From Microplitis mediator (Eukaryota > Arthropoda > Insecta > Hymenoptera > Braconidae): a DNA stretch of 64,000 nt. Of the stretch, positions 34,465 through 44,670 are shown piece after piece. Positions within the stretch are counted from its first letter, which is position 1; the number at the start of each line of letters is the position of its first letter. The stretch covers positions 11,099,041 to 11,163,040 of the forward strand of contig NC_079974.1 in assembly GCF_029852145.1 (NCBI RefSeq), written 5' to 3'. The notes under the pieces are model-generated. The model did no database searches, was not told where the DNA came from, and saw only the letters and a list, made by a program, of their open reading frames with translations. The translations under genes were made by a program, and so were the position numbers.

Positions 34465-35205
34465 ATGGCCGTGAACATCAAAGCACCCCAGTTCAGTACG
34501 GAGAATCCGAAACTGTGGTTTGCGCAGGTTGAGGCGCAGTTTGCAACATATCAGGTAGCAACAGAACGCGCCAAATTTGACCTGGTGATACCGCTGCTTG
34601 AAACCCGCATCGCTGCTGAAGTACAAGACACCATCGTCAATCCTCCAGCAAACACGCCTTACAGCGATTTAAAAGCCGCCCTGATAAAATGCTTCACGAG
34701 ATCCGAGGAAGCACGGATTTCTCAGCTCCTCGACAGAGAGAGACTTGGCGACCGAACTCCTTCGCAACATCTACGTCATCTGCGTACACTAGTTCCCGGC
34801 ATTGATGACGCTATTATTAAAGCACGTTGGTTTTCGCACATGCCTAATGAGATTCAAGTATGTCTTGAAGCAATCAGCGACTCAACGCTTGATAAACTCG
34901 CCGAGTCAGCTGATCGTATGGTTGAGCGTATATCGCTCAAACCTCAAGTTGCCGCTGCTACAGCGAATCAACCATCAACCGCCGAGCCCGGCGAAATTGC
35001 CGCGCTGCGCAGAGAAATTGCGCAATTGACGAATCGAGTAAACAACTTGACAGTGAAACGTGGTCGATCGAGATCTCGCAGTCAATCACGATCACGTGTA
35101 CCGAAGAAGTTTGACTTCTATTGGTACCATTACAAGCACGGTAAAAATGCCCGATCGTGCATTCCCGGCTGCAAATGGCAGGGAAACTTAAACGAGAATC
35201 AGTAG
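34465..35205 (+). CDS. Gag-like polyprotein of the CsRn1-like element
   Basis: 246 codons, open throughout. The start is MAVNIKAPQFSTENPKLWF, and PKLWFAQVEAQF is the usual beginning of this capsid-like domain. Gag packages element RNA into cytoplasmic particles. Residues of about 20-170 form the helical capsid-like part. A Ser/Arg-rich stretch (RGRSRSRSQSRSR) precedes YWYHYKHGKNARSC-type sequence ending CKWQGN. That is the CHCC nucleic-acid-binding motif of the CsRn1 clade, but its first Cys appears to be Tyr here. The C-terminus overlaps pol by 49 nt at a frameshift site. Confidence 0.85.
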   Translation: MAVNIKAPQFSTENPKLWFAQVEAQFATYQVATERAKFDLVIPLLETRIAAEVQDTIVNPPANTPYSDLKAALIKCFTRSEEARISQLLDRERLGDRTPSQHLRHLRTLVPGIDDAIIKARWFSHMPNEIQVCLEAISDSTLDKLAESADRMVERISLKPQVAAATANQPSTAEPGEIAALRREIAQLTNRVNNLTVKRGRSRSRSQSRSRVPKKFDFYWYHYKHGKNARSCIPGCKWQGNLNENQ

Positions 35206-38200
35206 AGGCGGCTAACGATTCTCAATCGATTTCTCGCCGCCTGTTTATCCGAGACCGAACTACAGGAACGGAATATCTTGTCGATTCCGGCTCCGATTTG
35301 TCCGTCTTTCCGCGTGGCTGGCTGAAATCAATCAGTACACCAATAGGTTATCAATTGTATGCCGCAAACGGCTCGATAATTCAAACCTATGGTCTAAAAT
35401 CTATAACATTGAACCTTGGACTTCGCCGTGATTTTTCATGGAATTTTATAATCGCTGACGTCACTAAACCGATCATAGGTGCAGACTTCCTAAGTCATTA
35501 TGACTTACTAGTCGACCTAAAACGAAAATGCCTTCGTGATGGCATCACCGGTTTATTGCCACCCGGAAATTCTCACACGACATCGGCAGAAACAAATATT
35601 AAAGCAGTCGATGGCAATTCTGCATATATGGAATTATTAAGAGAATTTTCCGATATTACACGACCTGACGCTACTCAGCGTCGAACTAAAAAACATTCAA
35701 CTGTTCATCATATACGAACGTCACCTGGCCCGCCAGTTTCGTGCAAAGCAAGACGTCTGGCTCCAGATAAGTTGAAAATCGCACAAGCAGAGTTCCGTAA
35801 AATGATCGAGGAAGGTATTTGCAGACCATCCAACAGCGCCTGGGCTTCACCACTTCACTTAGCGCAGAAGAAGTCCGGAGAATGGAGGCCTTGCGGTGAT
35901 TACCGTCCACTCAACGATCGAACCTTAATCGATAAATACTCGTTACGTTATCTTGACGACTTTGTCGCACTTTTGCACGGTAAAAGTATATTTTCAGTCG
36001 TCGATTTTGCAAAGGCATTTTTGTAAATACCCGTCGCCCCGGAGGATGTGCCGAAAACGGCGATCATCACACCGTTCGGGTTATTCGAGTTCAAATTTAT
36101 GACGTTTGGGCTTAAAAACGCAGCTCAAACGTTTCAACGATTCATTGACGAGGTCACTCGTGACCTTGAATTCGTCTTTCCTTATGTTGACGATATTTTA
36201 ATCGCATCCAACGACGAAAAGCAGCACATGGAGCACCTAAAAACATTATTCGAGCGTCTCCGTGAATACGGACTGGTAATTAACGTATCAAAATGCCAGT
36301 TTGGTCTACCGGAAGTAAAATTTCTCGGCCACGTCATCAATAAAGATGGAATCAAGCCGTTACCGGAGAAAGTAGAGGCTATTGCCAATTTTGAGCCTCC
36401 TACCACCGTTAAAGCTCTTCGTCGATTTCTCGGCACAGTGAATTTCTACAGAAAGTTCATCAAGAACGCTGCAGAAATTCTAGCACTGCTTAATAAAATT
36501 TTGGAAGGACCCAAAGTCAAAGGCTCTCATCCAGTCAACTGGACAACAGAACTTCAAGTGTCTTTTAAGTCAGCTAAACGAGCTCTCGCGGATGCTACAT
36601 TGTTGGTTCACCCTAAAATCGATGCTGACTGGGCAATATTCACCGACGCATCCGAAATCGGTATTGGAGCCGTATTGCAACAAAAAGTGGATAACAACTG
36701 GCAACCACTGGCATTTTTCAGTCGAAAAGTTCCCCCGTTGATACAAAAATTGTCGACGTACGACCGCGAGTTAAACGCCATCTACGAGGCGGTTAAATAC
36801 TTTCGGCACATATTCGAAGGCAGGCATGTTACGATCTACACTGATCACAAGCCGCTTCAGCATGCTTACAAACAGCGCACCGAAAGAGCATCGCCTTGGC
36901 AATTTCGTCGACTTGATTTCATCGGTCAATTCACCACCGATATTCGACATGTGTCGGGCAACGACAATATTGTCGCTGATACACTGTCACGAGTTGAAGC
37001 AGTGTCTACTGCCATTACATCGGAAGAACTCGCCGATGCTCAGAAGCAAGATCTCGAGCTTCAACAACTGTTGCAACAGACAACCGCGTTGCAGCTTCGA
37101 CGAATCAATTTTGACAACGGTTTAGCACTGTATTGTGACACTGCGTCAGGTACAGTGCGTCCATATGTGCCAGAGCCGCTGAGAAAGAAGGTGTTTAATT
37201 CACTGCACTCGCTAGCTCACCCTGGAATCAAAGGATCATTAAAAATGATCTCCAAACGATACGTCTGGCCATCGATTAACAAAGATTGCCGAGAATGGGC
37301 GAAATCCTGCATTGATTGCCAGAAAAATAAAATTCAGAGACACGTGTCATCGCCGATCGCCAGTTTTGAACCTCCAACTGAACGATTCGAGCACATACAC
37401 ATCGATCTAGTGTCTTTAAAAACATCAAGAGGCTTTAATCAGTGCTTAACGATCATCGACCGATTCACGAGATTTCCTGAGGCTGTCCCGTTATCCAATG
37501 GAACCGCAGAGGCGATAGCACATGCACTATCGCTGCACTGGATTTCACGCCACGGAGTACCGAAACGCATAACTTCGGACCAAGGTCCACAATTCGAATC
37601 GTCGTTATTCCAATCGTTGATGAAAATGTACGGAATAAAACACCTACATACTACGCCGTATCATCCGCAAGCTAACGGTCTAGTCGAACGTTTACATCGT
37701 CAATTAAAGTCAGCACTCTTGTGTCATCAAGAGTCATGGTATGACGCATTACCAGCCGTTTTGCTCGGCTTACGCGCTGCTTGGAAAGACGACATACAGA
37801 CGACACCGGCTGAATTAGTATACGGTGAGCCAATTCGTTTACCTGGCGAGTTACTCACTCCCAGTAACAAAACTACACCTCACGATATCAGTAACACATT
37901 AAAATGTCATTTTAATTCATTGGCACCGGCCGAAATGTCGCGTCACGGCAAGCATTCTGTTTTCTGTTTCAGGAACCTTAGTACTTGTAGCCACGTACTG
38001 GTACGGAATGACCAGATTGGACCATCTTTCTCGCCGCCGTACGAGGGTCCATATCGTGTAATAACCCGACACGATAAATACTTCATCGTTGATTTTCGTG
38101 GACGACAAATCGCCATTTCTGTGGACAGATTAAAGCCGGTCTACGAGGCAAATTCAGTCGACACGACGACGATGATAACAAACTCCCAGCCGATTAACAC

Positions 38201-38243
38201 AGCAACCGAGACCGTAAAACGCCGAGTCCGGTTTAATATTTAA
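35157..38243 (+). pseudogene. Pol polyprotein of the CsRn1-like element (one stop)
   Basis: A single frame of about 1028 codons is interrupted only by TAA at 36024-36026, inside the reverse transcriptase. The domains in order are aspartic protease with LVDSGSD (about residue 40), reverse transcriptase with FSVVDFAKAFL and YVDDIL, RNase H with FTDAS, RELNAIYEA and TDHKPL, and an integrase zinc finger (HPGIK...CIDCQ). The integrase core follows with its three acidic residues (HIDLVS, SDQGPQF, GLVERLH), then a C-terminal SH3-like tail. The proteins would cut the polyprotein, copy RNA to DNA and integrate it. All catalytic residues I can check are kept. The stop and broken 5' LTR argue against activity. 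Confidence 0.9.
35181..35242 (+). promoter_or_regulatory. Probable -1 ribosomal frameshift signal for gag-pol
   Basis: GGGAAAC at 35181-35187 is read in the gag frame as G GGA AAC, the X XXY YYZ pattern of classical -1 slippery sites. Slipping there enters the pol frame exactly. Downstream, AGGCGGC (35206-35212) and GCCGCCT (35236-35242) can form a 7-bp GC stem. The 18-nt spacer is longer than usual, so the stem's role is less certain than the heptamer. Confidence 0.55.
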
Positions 38244-38396
38244 AAATTTACACGATTTAATTTTTTTTTTATATAAAAGCTTTTTTTTCTACAAAGTAAT
38301 AATTCACCACTTTATTATACTCATTCATTTAATTATTTATTTATTCATGTCATTTGTAAATATTCCATTACTTTAATGTATCGTGTATTAAAATTA

Positions 38397-38427
<31 letters not shown>

Positions 38428-38439
38428 CAAAGGGAGTTC

Positions 38440-38692
38440 TGTAGCGTTGCTACTAGGTGACGCGATCGATAAAATTCGACAGTTTCCGTCGAACATCGAT
38501 TTATTCATTTATCCATCTCTACCACTTTGGTGGGGACAATTAGTAATAGACCGTGGGATTGTACACACGCATCCAGGGCTTTTTACTTTACTGTATACTT
38601 ACAATCACTGTGTTATTTCCGTTTATTTAAATAAAACATTTGTTTAAATTAATTAGTTGGTTTTAATAATTTATATTATCACCTTCACCACT
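38440..38692 (+). repeat. 3' LTR of the plus CsRn1-like element
   Basis: About 253 bp, TGTAGCGTTGCTACTAGGTG to CACCTTCACCACT. It is preceded by a run of about 25 A and ACAAAGGGAGTTC, which serves as the polypurine tract. Confidence 0.85.
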
Positions 38693-38713
38693 AAATATAT
38701 ATATATATATATA

Positions 38714-39606
38714 TTAGGGTGGCGCAAAATAACCGACTATTTTTTTTTTCGATCTCGCATGAAAATTTGTTGGTTTACGATGTTTTGAGAAGCCTCTCCA
38801 AAAATCAGCACGATAAAAAATTTTCAAGAGGTCGCTTACGAATTTTGTAAATATCAAAAATAATCGAAATTCGGATTTTTATTCCTAAATTTTTTTCGTT
38901 CTCGTGGCAGCAATAGTTTATATTTGTGCAATCATGACTACGCTGAGAATTTCAGCCCAAAATTTAAATATTTAAACCTTGCTCAAGAATTTTGAATGTT
39001 TCCGAGTGCTGTCTTTTGGATGTTTTTGAGCGACCCTTAAATATTAATAATAAAGCTTCTCGATTTTTTCGCCATCAATTTGCATGACAACGAATGAAAA
39101 TATAACCCGAGAAATAGCAATATCAAGTTTTTTACATACTTTTTTATTTTTAATTCAATTTGTAGGTTTTTTCGCTTATTCAAAACTTACCAAATTTTAT
39201 TGTTTAAGACTGTCCTGTATATTTTTGGTTATGCAAAAGTTATATTTAAGTGAAATGACAATAATTGAGTTATAAATAAATATAAAAACTAATTCAAACT
39301 ATTAGTCACATATTATCAGTTAATATTCAAAATTCTTGAGCGCCGTTCAAATATTTCAATTTTGGGCTGAAATTTTCAGCATAGTCATGATTTCACAATT
39401 ATAAACTATCGCTGCCACGAGAACGAAAGAAATTTAGAAATAAAAATCCGAATTTTGATTATTTTTGATATTTTCAAAATTCGTGAGCGACCTCTTGAAA
39501 ATTTTTATCGAGCTGATTTTTGGTCAGGCTTCTCAAAACATCGTAAACCAACAAATTTTCATGCGGGATCAAAAAAAAAATAGTCGGTTTTTTTGCGCCA
39601 CCCTAA
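38714..39606. mobile_element. Hairpin element H6 (H2 family)
   Basis: 893 bp, TTAGGGTGGCGCAAAATAAC to GCGCCACCCTAA, preceded by (TA)n (38695-38713). It is the same family as 17098-18008 but with the central 330-nt segment in the other orientation, as expected if the centre can flip between the arms. Confidence 0.82.
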
Positions 39607-39620
39607 TATATGTATATATA

Positions 39621-40225
39621 AGGTACCGGCGGGTAATAAGGCCTAGGTAAGGGAGATTTTGAATAGAATCGAAAGTATTGTATTTAATTATTGAAATGTA
39701 TCATTAATCTTTATTTTAATACATTAGCCATAAAATATAATGAAGTAATGGTAATTTATTCCACAAACGAACAAAAAATCAAACTTTTACAAAAACCATA
39801 CGAATAGGCCTTATTTTACTACGGTAGGATAATAAGGCCTACGGGTTAATCAAACTGGAATAGTTTAATTATACTTAATAAAATTGGTATTTGAGATGAA
39901 TCGTCACTTAAATTTAGCAACAATACTTTTATCAAGACAGAAGACTAGATTGCTTTGCTCAACAGTACTTAAAACTATCAGTATCTTTTTTAAGAGTCAG
40001 AAAACTAGATTTTATTTTATGATTTCTTCTGCGCTACGACATCATATGACGGACGATGAAATATAGAAGACAGGGAACGTAGTATCGGAACTCTATCAAC
40101 TTGTCGTAGCATCTCTATGCAAGACCCTTCTACTAGAGTAGCCTTTAGTGGAGGCGGTTATTTTAAATATCATTTCTGTCACTTAGGCCTTATTACCCGA
40201 CAGGCTTTATTACCCGCGGGTACCT
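39621..40225. mobile_element. 605-bp MITE with AGGTACCSGCGGGTAATAAG ends
   Basis: The terminal inverted repeats run from AGGTACCGGCGGGTAATAAG to TTATTACCCGCGGGTACCT, each next to TA. The word AATAAGGCCTA or its complement occurs about six times inside, near both ends and once or twice mid-element. It is non-coding and sits directly beyond H6 in TA-rich sequence. Confidence 0.7.
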
Positions 40226-40239
40226 TATATATAAATACA

Positions 40240-40373
40240 TATATAAACTTTTGAACTAAATGTATTTCCTGACTCAGCTCGTCGAGCTGAGCTTAGAAGT
40301 AGCAAAATTTTTCGAAAATTCCATCATGAGGACAAATACAATAGTTAGATTTTTATGAAATCTACTAAAAGCT
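40240..40373. repeat. Foldback module, complement of 44531-44670
   Basis: AAACTTTTGAACTAAATGTA, CTCAGCTCGTCGAGCTGAG (a small palindrome) and GAGGACAAATACAATAGTTA match the complement of 44531-44670. They also match the inner module of the Tc1-like foldback in part. The two copies bracket the next 4.2 kb. Confidence 0.55.
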
Positions 40374-40559
40374 GTGTTCTTTCAATTTTTTTGTTAATAA
40401 TATGATTTCAACTAAAGAACGAGTTAGACGACATTATAGAATGATCGAAAGAGACCATAAAGAGTAAAAGTTTGCTTGATTTCAGACACAAATGAGTACA
40501 TTACATTATGATTTATCCGAAAAAAACAACATAAAATGTTATTTTTGTGACTTTTCAAC

Positions 40560-40845
40560 GCCGATATCTTTTGAACTAATTCACCAATTTTGACGTTTGA
40601 GGAGGCAGTCGGCGCGCTTTATTGAATTCTAGAGCTAATTAAAATTTGAAATCGATCGGGTTAGTCGTTTCAAAAATATTGGGAAAAAACGTTTTTTACC
40701 AATTCTTACTTCAGCGATATCGCTCGAACGCATTAACCGATTGAGATAGTTGAGGCGGCGATCGATGCATTGTATTAAGTTCTAGAGCTGATCAGATTTT
40801 GAAGTCGATTGTTCAAGTCGTTTCTGAGAAATAAAAAAAAATTAA
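40560..40845. repeat. Dispersed repeat family A, copy 3
   Basis: Carries GATATCTTTTGAACTAATTC, GAGGCAGTCGGCGCG and GAGGCGGCGATCGATGC blocks typical of the family. Non-coding. Confidence 0.5.
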
Positions 40846-42240
40846 GGATCATCTATTGACCTCTACACACCTATGAGGCACAAGAGATGGATCATTTTCC
40901 ATTCCCGCTGGTCCATCTGCAAGTACTCAATAAGCACTTTATTCCTACAGTTTGATAGAGGTAAAAAAGGTCCATGCAGAAGGTTAAGACCATCCACTCA
41001 TTTTTACGCTCTTAATCAGACTCGTCGGATGGATTTTCATTTGGTGTCTGTGATTTGTTTGCGAGCACTTAATATGCACCTTAATCCTACAGTCTAGCAG
41101 AGACAGAAAAGATCCCCACAAATTATTAGGATCCTCCGTTAACATTTACACTCTTATGAGACTCATAAAATAGATTTTTTTCGGTGGCAGTGCTTTTTTT
41201 GCAAGCACTTAATTAGCATCTAATTCTTACATCTCATTATGGACAGAAAACGCTCTCACAGAGTATATGGATCATCTACTGACCTTTATACTGCTATGAG
41301 AATCATAAGATGGATGATATTACAGTCCTTCTAGTCCATCTGCAAGTACTCAATTAGCACCTCATTCTTACATCTCATCAGGGGCAGAAAAGGTCCTCAT
41401 AGAGTATATAAATCATCTATTGACCTTTGCACTCCTATGAGAATCATAAGATGAATTTTCTAATAGCCCCTGTGAACCATCTGCAAGCACTTAATAAACA
41501 CCTTATTCCTACAGTCTAACAGTGGCAGAGAAAACCCTCACAAATTATTAGGATCATCTACTAACCCTTACGCTCCTATAAAACTCATAGGACCGTTTTT
41601 TTTCATGGCTCTGATCCATCCGCAAGCACCTAATTAGCACCTTATTCCTTTAGCTTAACAGTGGTGGAGAAAGGTTTTTTCGAGCGCCAGGAACATTCAT
41701 GGATCTTTCCTTCCTTATGAAATTTATGGAATGGACTTTTACATGATATTTACTTTTTTTTTACAAGCACCTAATCAGCACTTAATTATAGATCTATTCA
41801 TCATACGTACAGATAATTCACTTGTAATCTAAGAGACGCATGCTACTGCTTTTAATTTCAGGTATTCGAATTTTTAGTTTCTTTGCTTTCTCATTTATAT
41901 AGGTAAATTTTTTTTGAAGCACCTAATTAGTACCTAATGACTACAGCTTGTTTAATCTAGATTTTGTGCTGGAATTATTGTTAACGATACCTGATTTTTG
42001 CAAGCTTGTTTTTGCTAATAGTGACTTTAATTTATATTTGTCCAAAATTGAACTATCTTGACCATTTAGCACTTCATTAGCACCTAATTGTCCAGGTGTT
42101 TCATTTTATATTCATTGCGTTGCTAGCATAACGTTACGCTAGCAACGCAACATAAAGGGATCGATTGCGGTGAAAATTAAAGAGCACCTATTTTATAAAT
42201 TCTACACCTAATTAGCACCTAATTTCGGCATTTTCTAAAT
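40846..42240. repeat. Diverged tandem array, about 141-bp period, about 10 units
   Basis: A core CAAGCACYTAATTAGCACCT followed by TATTCCTACAG recurs near 40919, 41062, 41201, 41342, 41483, 41622, 41763, 41919, 42066 and 42207, mostly 139-147 bp apart. Early units also share ATCATCTACTGACC and CTATGAGACTCATA. Late units keep little but the core. A 13-bp-stem hairpin (42115-42150, TTGCGTTGCTAGC arms) is inserted near the end. No coding potential. Confidence 0.75.
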
Positions 42241-42479
42241 GCAATTTTCAGACTTTGCGTTGCTAGCGTCACAGAGCTCCGATTTTGACGTTCAAAAAGG
42301 CATTTGACTCAGTTTTTTGACCTCTAACATTAAAACAATTTTAAACATTTGACAAGTAATGTTTTGAGTTATTTAGGAGAAATGAAGTAAATCGTTGTTT
42401 TTTTTAGTTTTTAATCACCAATATATTTTGAAATAATAAACTGATTTTAGCGTTTAAAGTGACATTCGGTGCAGTTTCT

Positions 42480-42792
42480 TAACCACTGAAGTTTAAATAA
42501 AAACTTTTATCAATTAGCTTGACAATGAGAATTTTATTCGAAAAAACACTTTTTCGTGATTCCTTCGACAACGGTTACTGTTGAACGAATAAACCGATTT
42601 TGATGGTTGAGGTGGTATTCGACGCAGCCTATATAAAGTTTTAGAGCTGGTTAGATAGAACGTACCGTACTCTTTATGCTCAATTTTTCATAGCACTTTG
42701 GAATTGATGAGCCGCGTCGAATGTCACGTAAAAGATGTAAATTGGTTCATCCGTTCCAAAGTTACAGAGTATTTGCATACATACGTACGTAC
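42480..42792. repeat. Dispersed repeat family A, copy 4, left part
   Basis: Typical blocks (GATGGTTGAGGTGGTATTCG, GAGCCGCGTCGAATGTCAC, CATACATACGTACGTAC). It is interrupted at 42792 by the insertion below and resumes at 44045-44215 with ACACACATACAAACACTCGG. Confidence 0.6.
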
Positions 42793-44044
42793 TGTAACGA
42801 GGTTTATAAACCCTCCTTATCGTACTATGATAATAGGCAGTTACCAAGGGTATTTACCTCGTGTTACCTGGTTTACCCGCTTTAGTTTTACCTAATTATT
42901 ATTATTATTTAATAATCCCTCTCCTTTTGTATTCTTAATGGAAGGGATGCGCATCACGTCGACGCGTAAGCATCGACGTGAATCTATATAAAGGCCTGCG
43001 CGCCACTAATTATTCAGCTTTTTCTCAACTTTACTACCACTATGAATTTATAATAAATACAGTTTATTCTTTTAACTCTTTCTTTTAACTTTTAATTACC
43101 TGTCTACGACTAAGTATTCAGTAGTATTTAAGTATTCTTTTTAATTAATCGAATAATCATTAACTGCAATGATTGTTCTCGTGTAAACCTACCTACACCT
43201 CCTAGCCTACATACCTTCCTGTAGAAGACGGCAACCCCGTAGAGGTGCATACCTGCTGTATCCTCATCCCAGCCTATAGTACCTGCCTATAAAAGACGGT
43301 AACCCCGTAGGATGTATACCTGCTACATGCTTTTCCTACGATACCTGCTCGTAGAAGCGTGTACCTGCCACGACCTTTTTTCACAATACCTGCTTGTGGA
43401 AGCGCGTACCTGCCGCGATATTCTCCTACAATACCTGCTTGTAGAGGTGCATACCTGCTGCACTCCTTTCCTACAATACCTGCTTGTAGAAGCGTGTACC
43501 TGCCACGATATTATCCCACAATACCTGCTTGTGGAAGCGCGTACCTGCCGCGATTTACCCTGTAATACCTGCTTACAGAAGCGCGTACCTGCCGCGATAA
43601 TCATCTACAATACCTGCTTGTAGCCATACCAGACAATTGTGATACAGAGCTCACAATTGTCTTAATTATTTATTGCTCTCAATCATCGATACCAGTGAAC
43701 CAACACCTCACAGGTAAGTATAATAACACTATCATTATACCACTATAATTTCTTGTGCTTCTCACTAGTTTGGCTTATTTTGCAAACACCTGTAGTCTAC
43801 TATCTTTCTTTCTCGTATATTACTTATACCTATCATGCCCCACGACTCCCGATCCTTTATATGCCTTTTGCATGTATAAATTTATAGCCAATCGGTCGTC
43901 TGGTCCTTACGAACCGGGTAACACCAGGATCAGTTACCAAATAATTAGTTTACTAGCTAAAAGGGACACGGGCCCATTTAATTTAAATGGGTAACGGACG
44001 GTTGATTCATCCCTACTAGAGGGGTAGACCTCAACTTCGTTTCA
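42793..44044 (+). mobile_element. LTR-like insertion with TATA box and 45-bp minisatellite
   Basis: A 1252-bp insertion, TGTAACGAGG to CGTTTCA, splits a family A repeat. GTAC occurs on both sides (42789-42792 and 44045-44048), a probable target duplication. TG...CA ends, CTATATAAAGG at about 42984 and AATAAATACAG near 43053 give a U3-R layout. TGGTCCTTACGAACCGG near 43899 resembles the LTR/primer junction of BEL elements, so the unit might extend beyond a simple solo LTR. Confidence 0.6.
43312..43625. repeat. 45-bp minisatellite, about 7 units
   Basis: Unit: TACCTGCTTGTAGAAGCG, then TGTACCTGCC, then a variable CGATATTCTCCTACAA. The 45-bp length is a multiple of three, so frames stay open on both strands (103 codons plus, 93 codons minus). 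Those are repeat artefacts. Older, more diverged units extend back to about 43200. Confidence 0.8.
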
Positions 44045-44215
44045 GTACACACATACAAACACTCGGATATCATCTCGAAGTTAGTCAGATTATAGCTTCC
44101 TAGAATCTTAAAACGTCAAGACCTGTTAGAGATTCGAATTTTCGAAAATCGGACCGACAACATTAACTTTTTTTTGAAAATTTTCAACTTTCTTTGCGGG
44201 AAGTTAAAAAATAAA
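44045..44215. repeat. Dispersed repeat family A, copy 4, right part
   Basis: Continues copy 4 after the insertion: CGGATATCATCTCGAAGTTA, AACGTCAAGACCTG, TTTGCGGGAAGTTAAAA. Confidence 0.6.
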
Positions 44216-44530
44216 ATTTACTTTATTTTCCCTAAATGCATCGTATTCTAATGTACTAAACGCTTAAAAAATTATACCAGATCTTCATCTGCACGATCTT
44301 TCTAATCACTGTATAATTTCTCGCAATCGACGTGTTAGTTTCGTAAATATCGTCAGCAAAACATTTATAAAATTACTCTTCTCTGAATTTAATTCGGATA
44401 TTTCACAGTATAGATTTTAATCCAATTCAAATCTCCTCCATCTCTTTACTTTGATTACTTGCATGTAGTTTTGTCCAATTCTATGCCCTTCCTCACAAAT
44501 AATCGTAAACGGACATTCGAAATTGCGTGT

Positions 44531-44670
44531 TTTTAGTAGATTTCATAGAAATCTAACTATTGTATTTGTCTTCGAAAAGGAATTTTCGAAAAATTTTGCT
44601 ACCTCTCAAGACAGCTCGACGAGCTGAGTCAGGAAATACATTTAGTTCAAAAGTTTATATATGTGTATAG
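44531..44670. repeat. Foldback module, partner of 40240-40373
   Basis: TTTTAGTAGATTTCATAGAA, CTAACTATTGTATTTGTC and the CAGCTCGACGAGCTGAG palindrome, in inverse orientation to 40240-40373. It ends in TTATATATGTGTATAGG. Confidence 0.55.

Larger units (their letters stand above)
33891..38692 (+). mobile_element. Ty3/gypsy LTR retrotransposon (CsRn1-like), nearly intact pol
   Basis: The order is partial 5' LTR (33891-about 34042), leader, gag, pol, an A-run plus purine tract ACAAAGGGAGTTC, and 3' LTR (38440-38692). The 5' LTR departs from the 3' LTR after about 152 bp, so its distal part and the primer site are lost or replaced. Gag and pol are in different frames with a frameshift signal. Only one stop breaks pol. 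ATATAT-type sequence flanks both sides. Confidence 0.9.

Noticed and set aside
43312..43625. Cysteine-rich repeat proteins of about 100 residues on both strands, or a CRISPR array
   Set aside because: Open frames come from a 45-bp unit that is a multiple of three. There are no unique spacers, as the whole unit repeats, and the host is a eukaryote.
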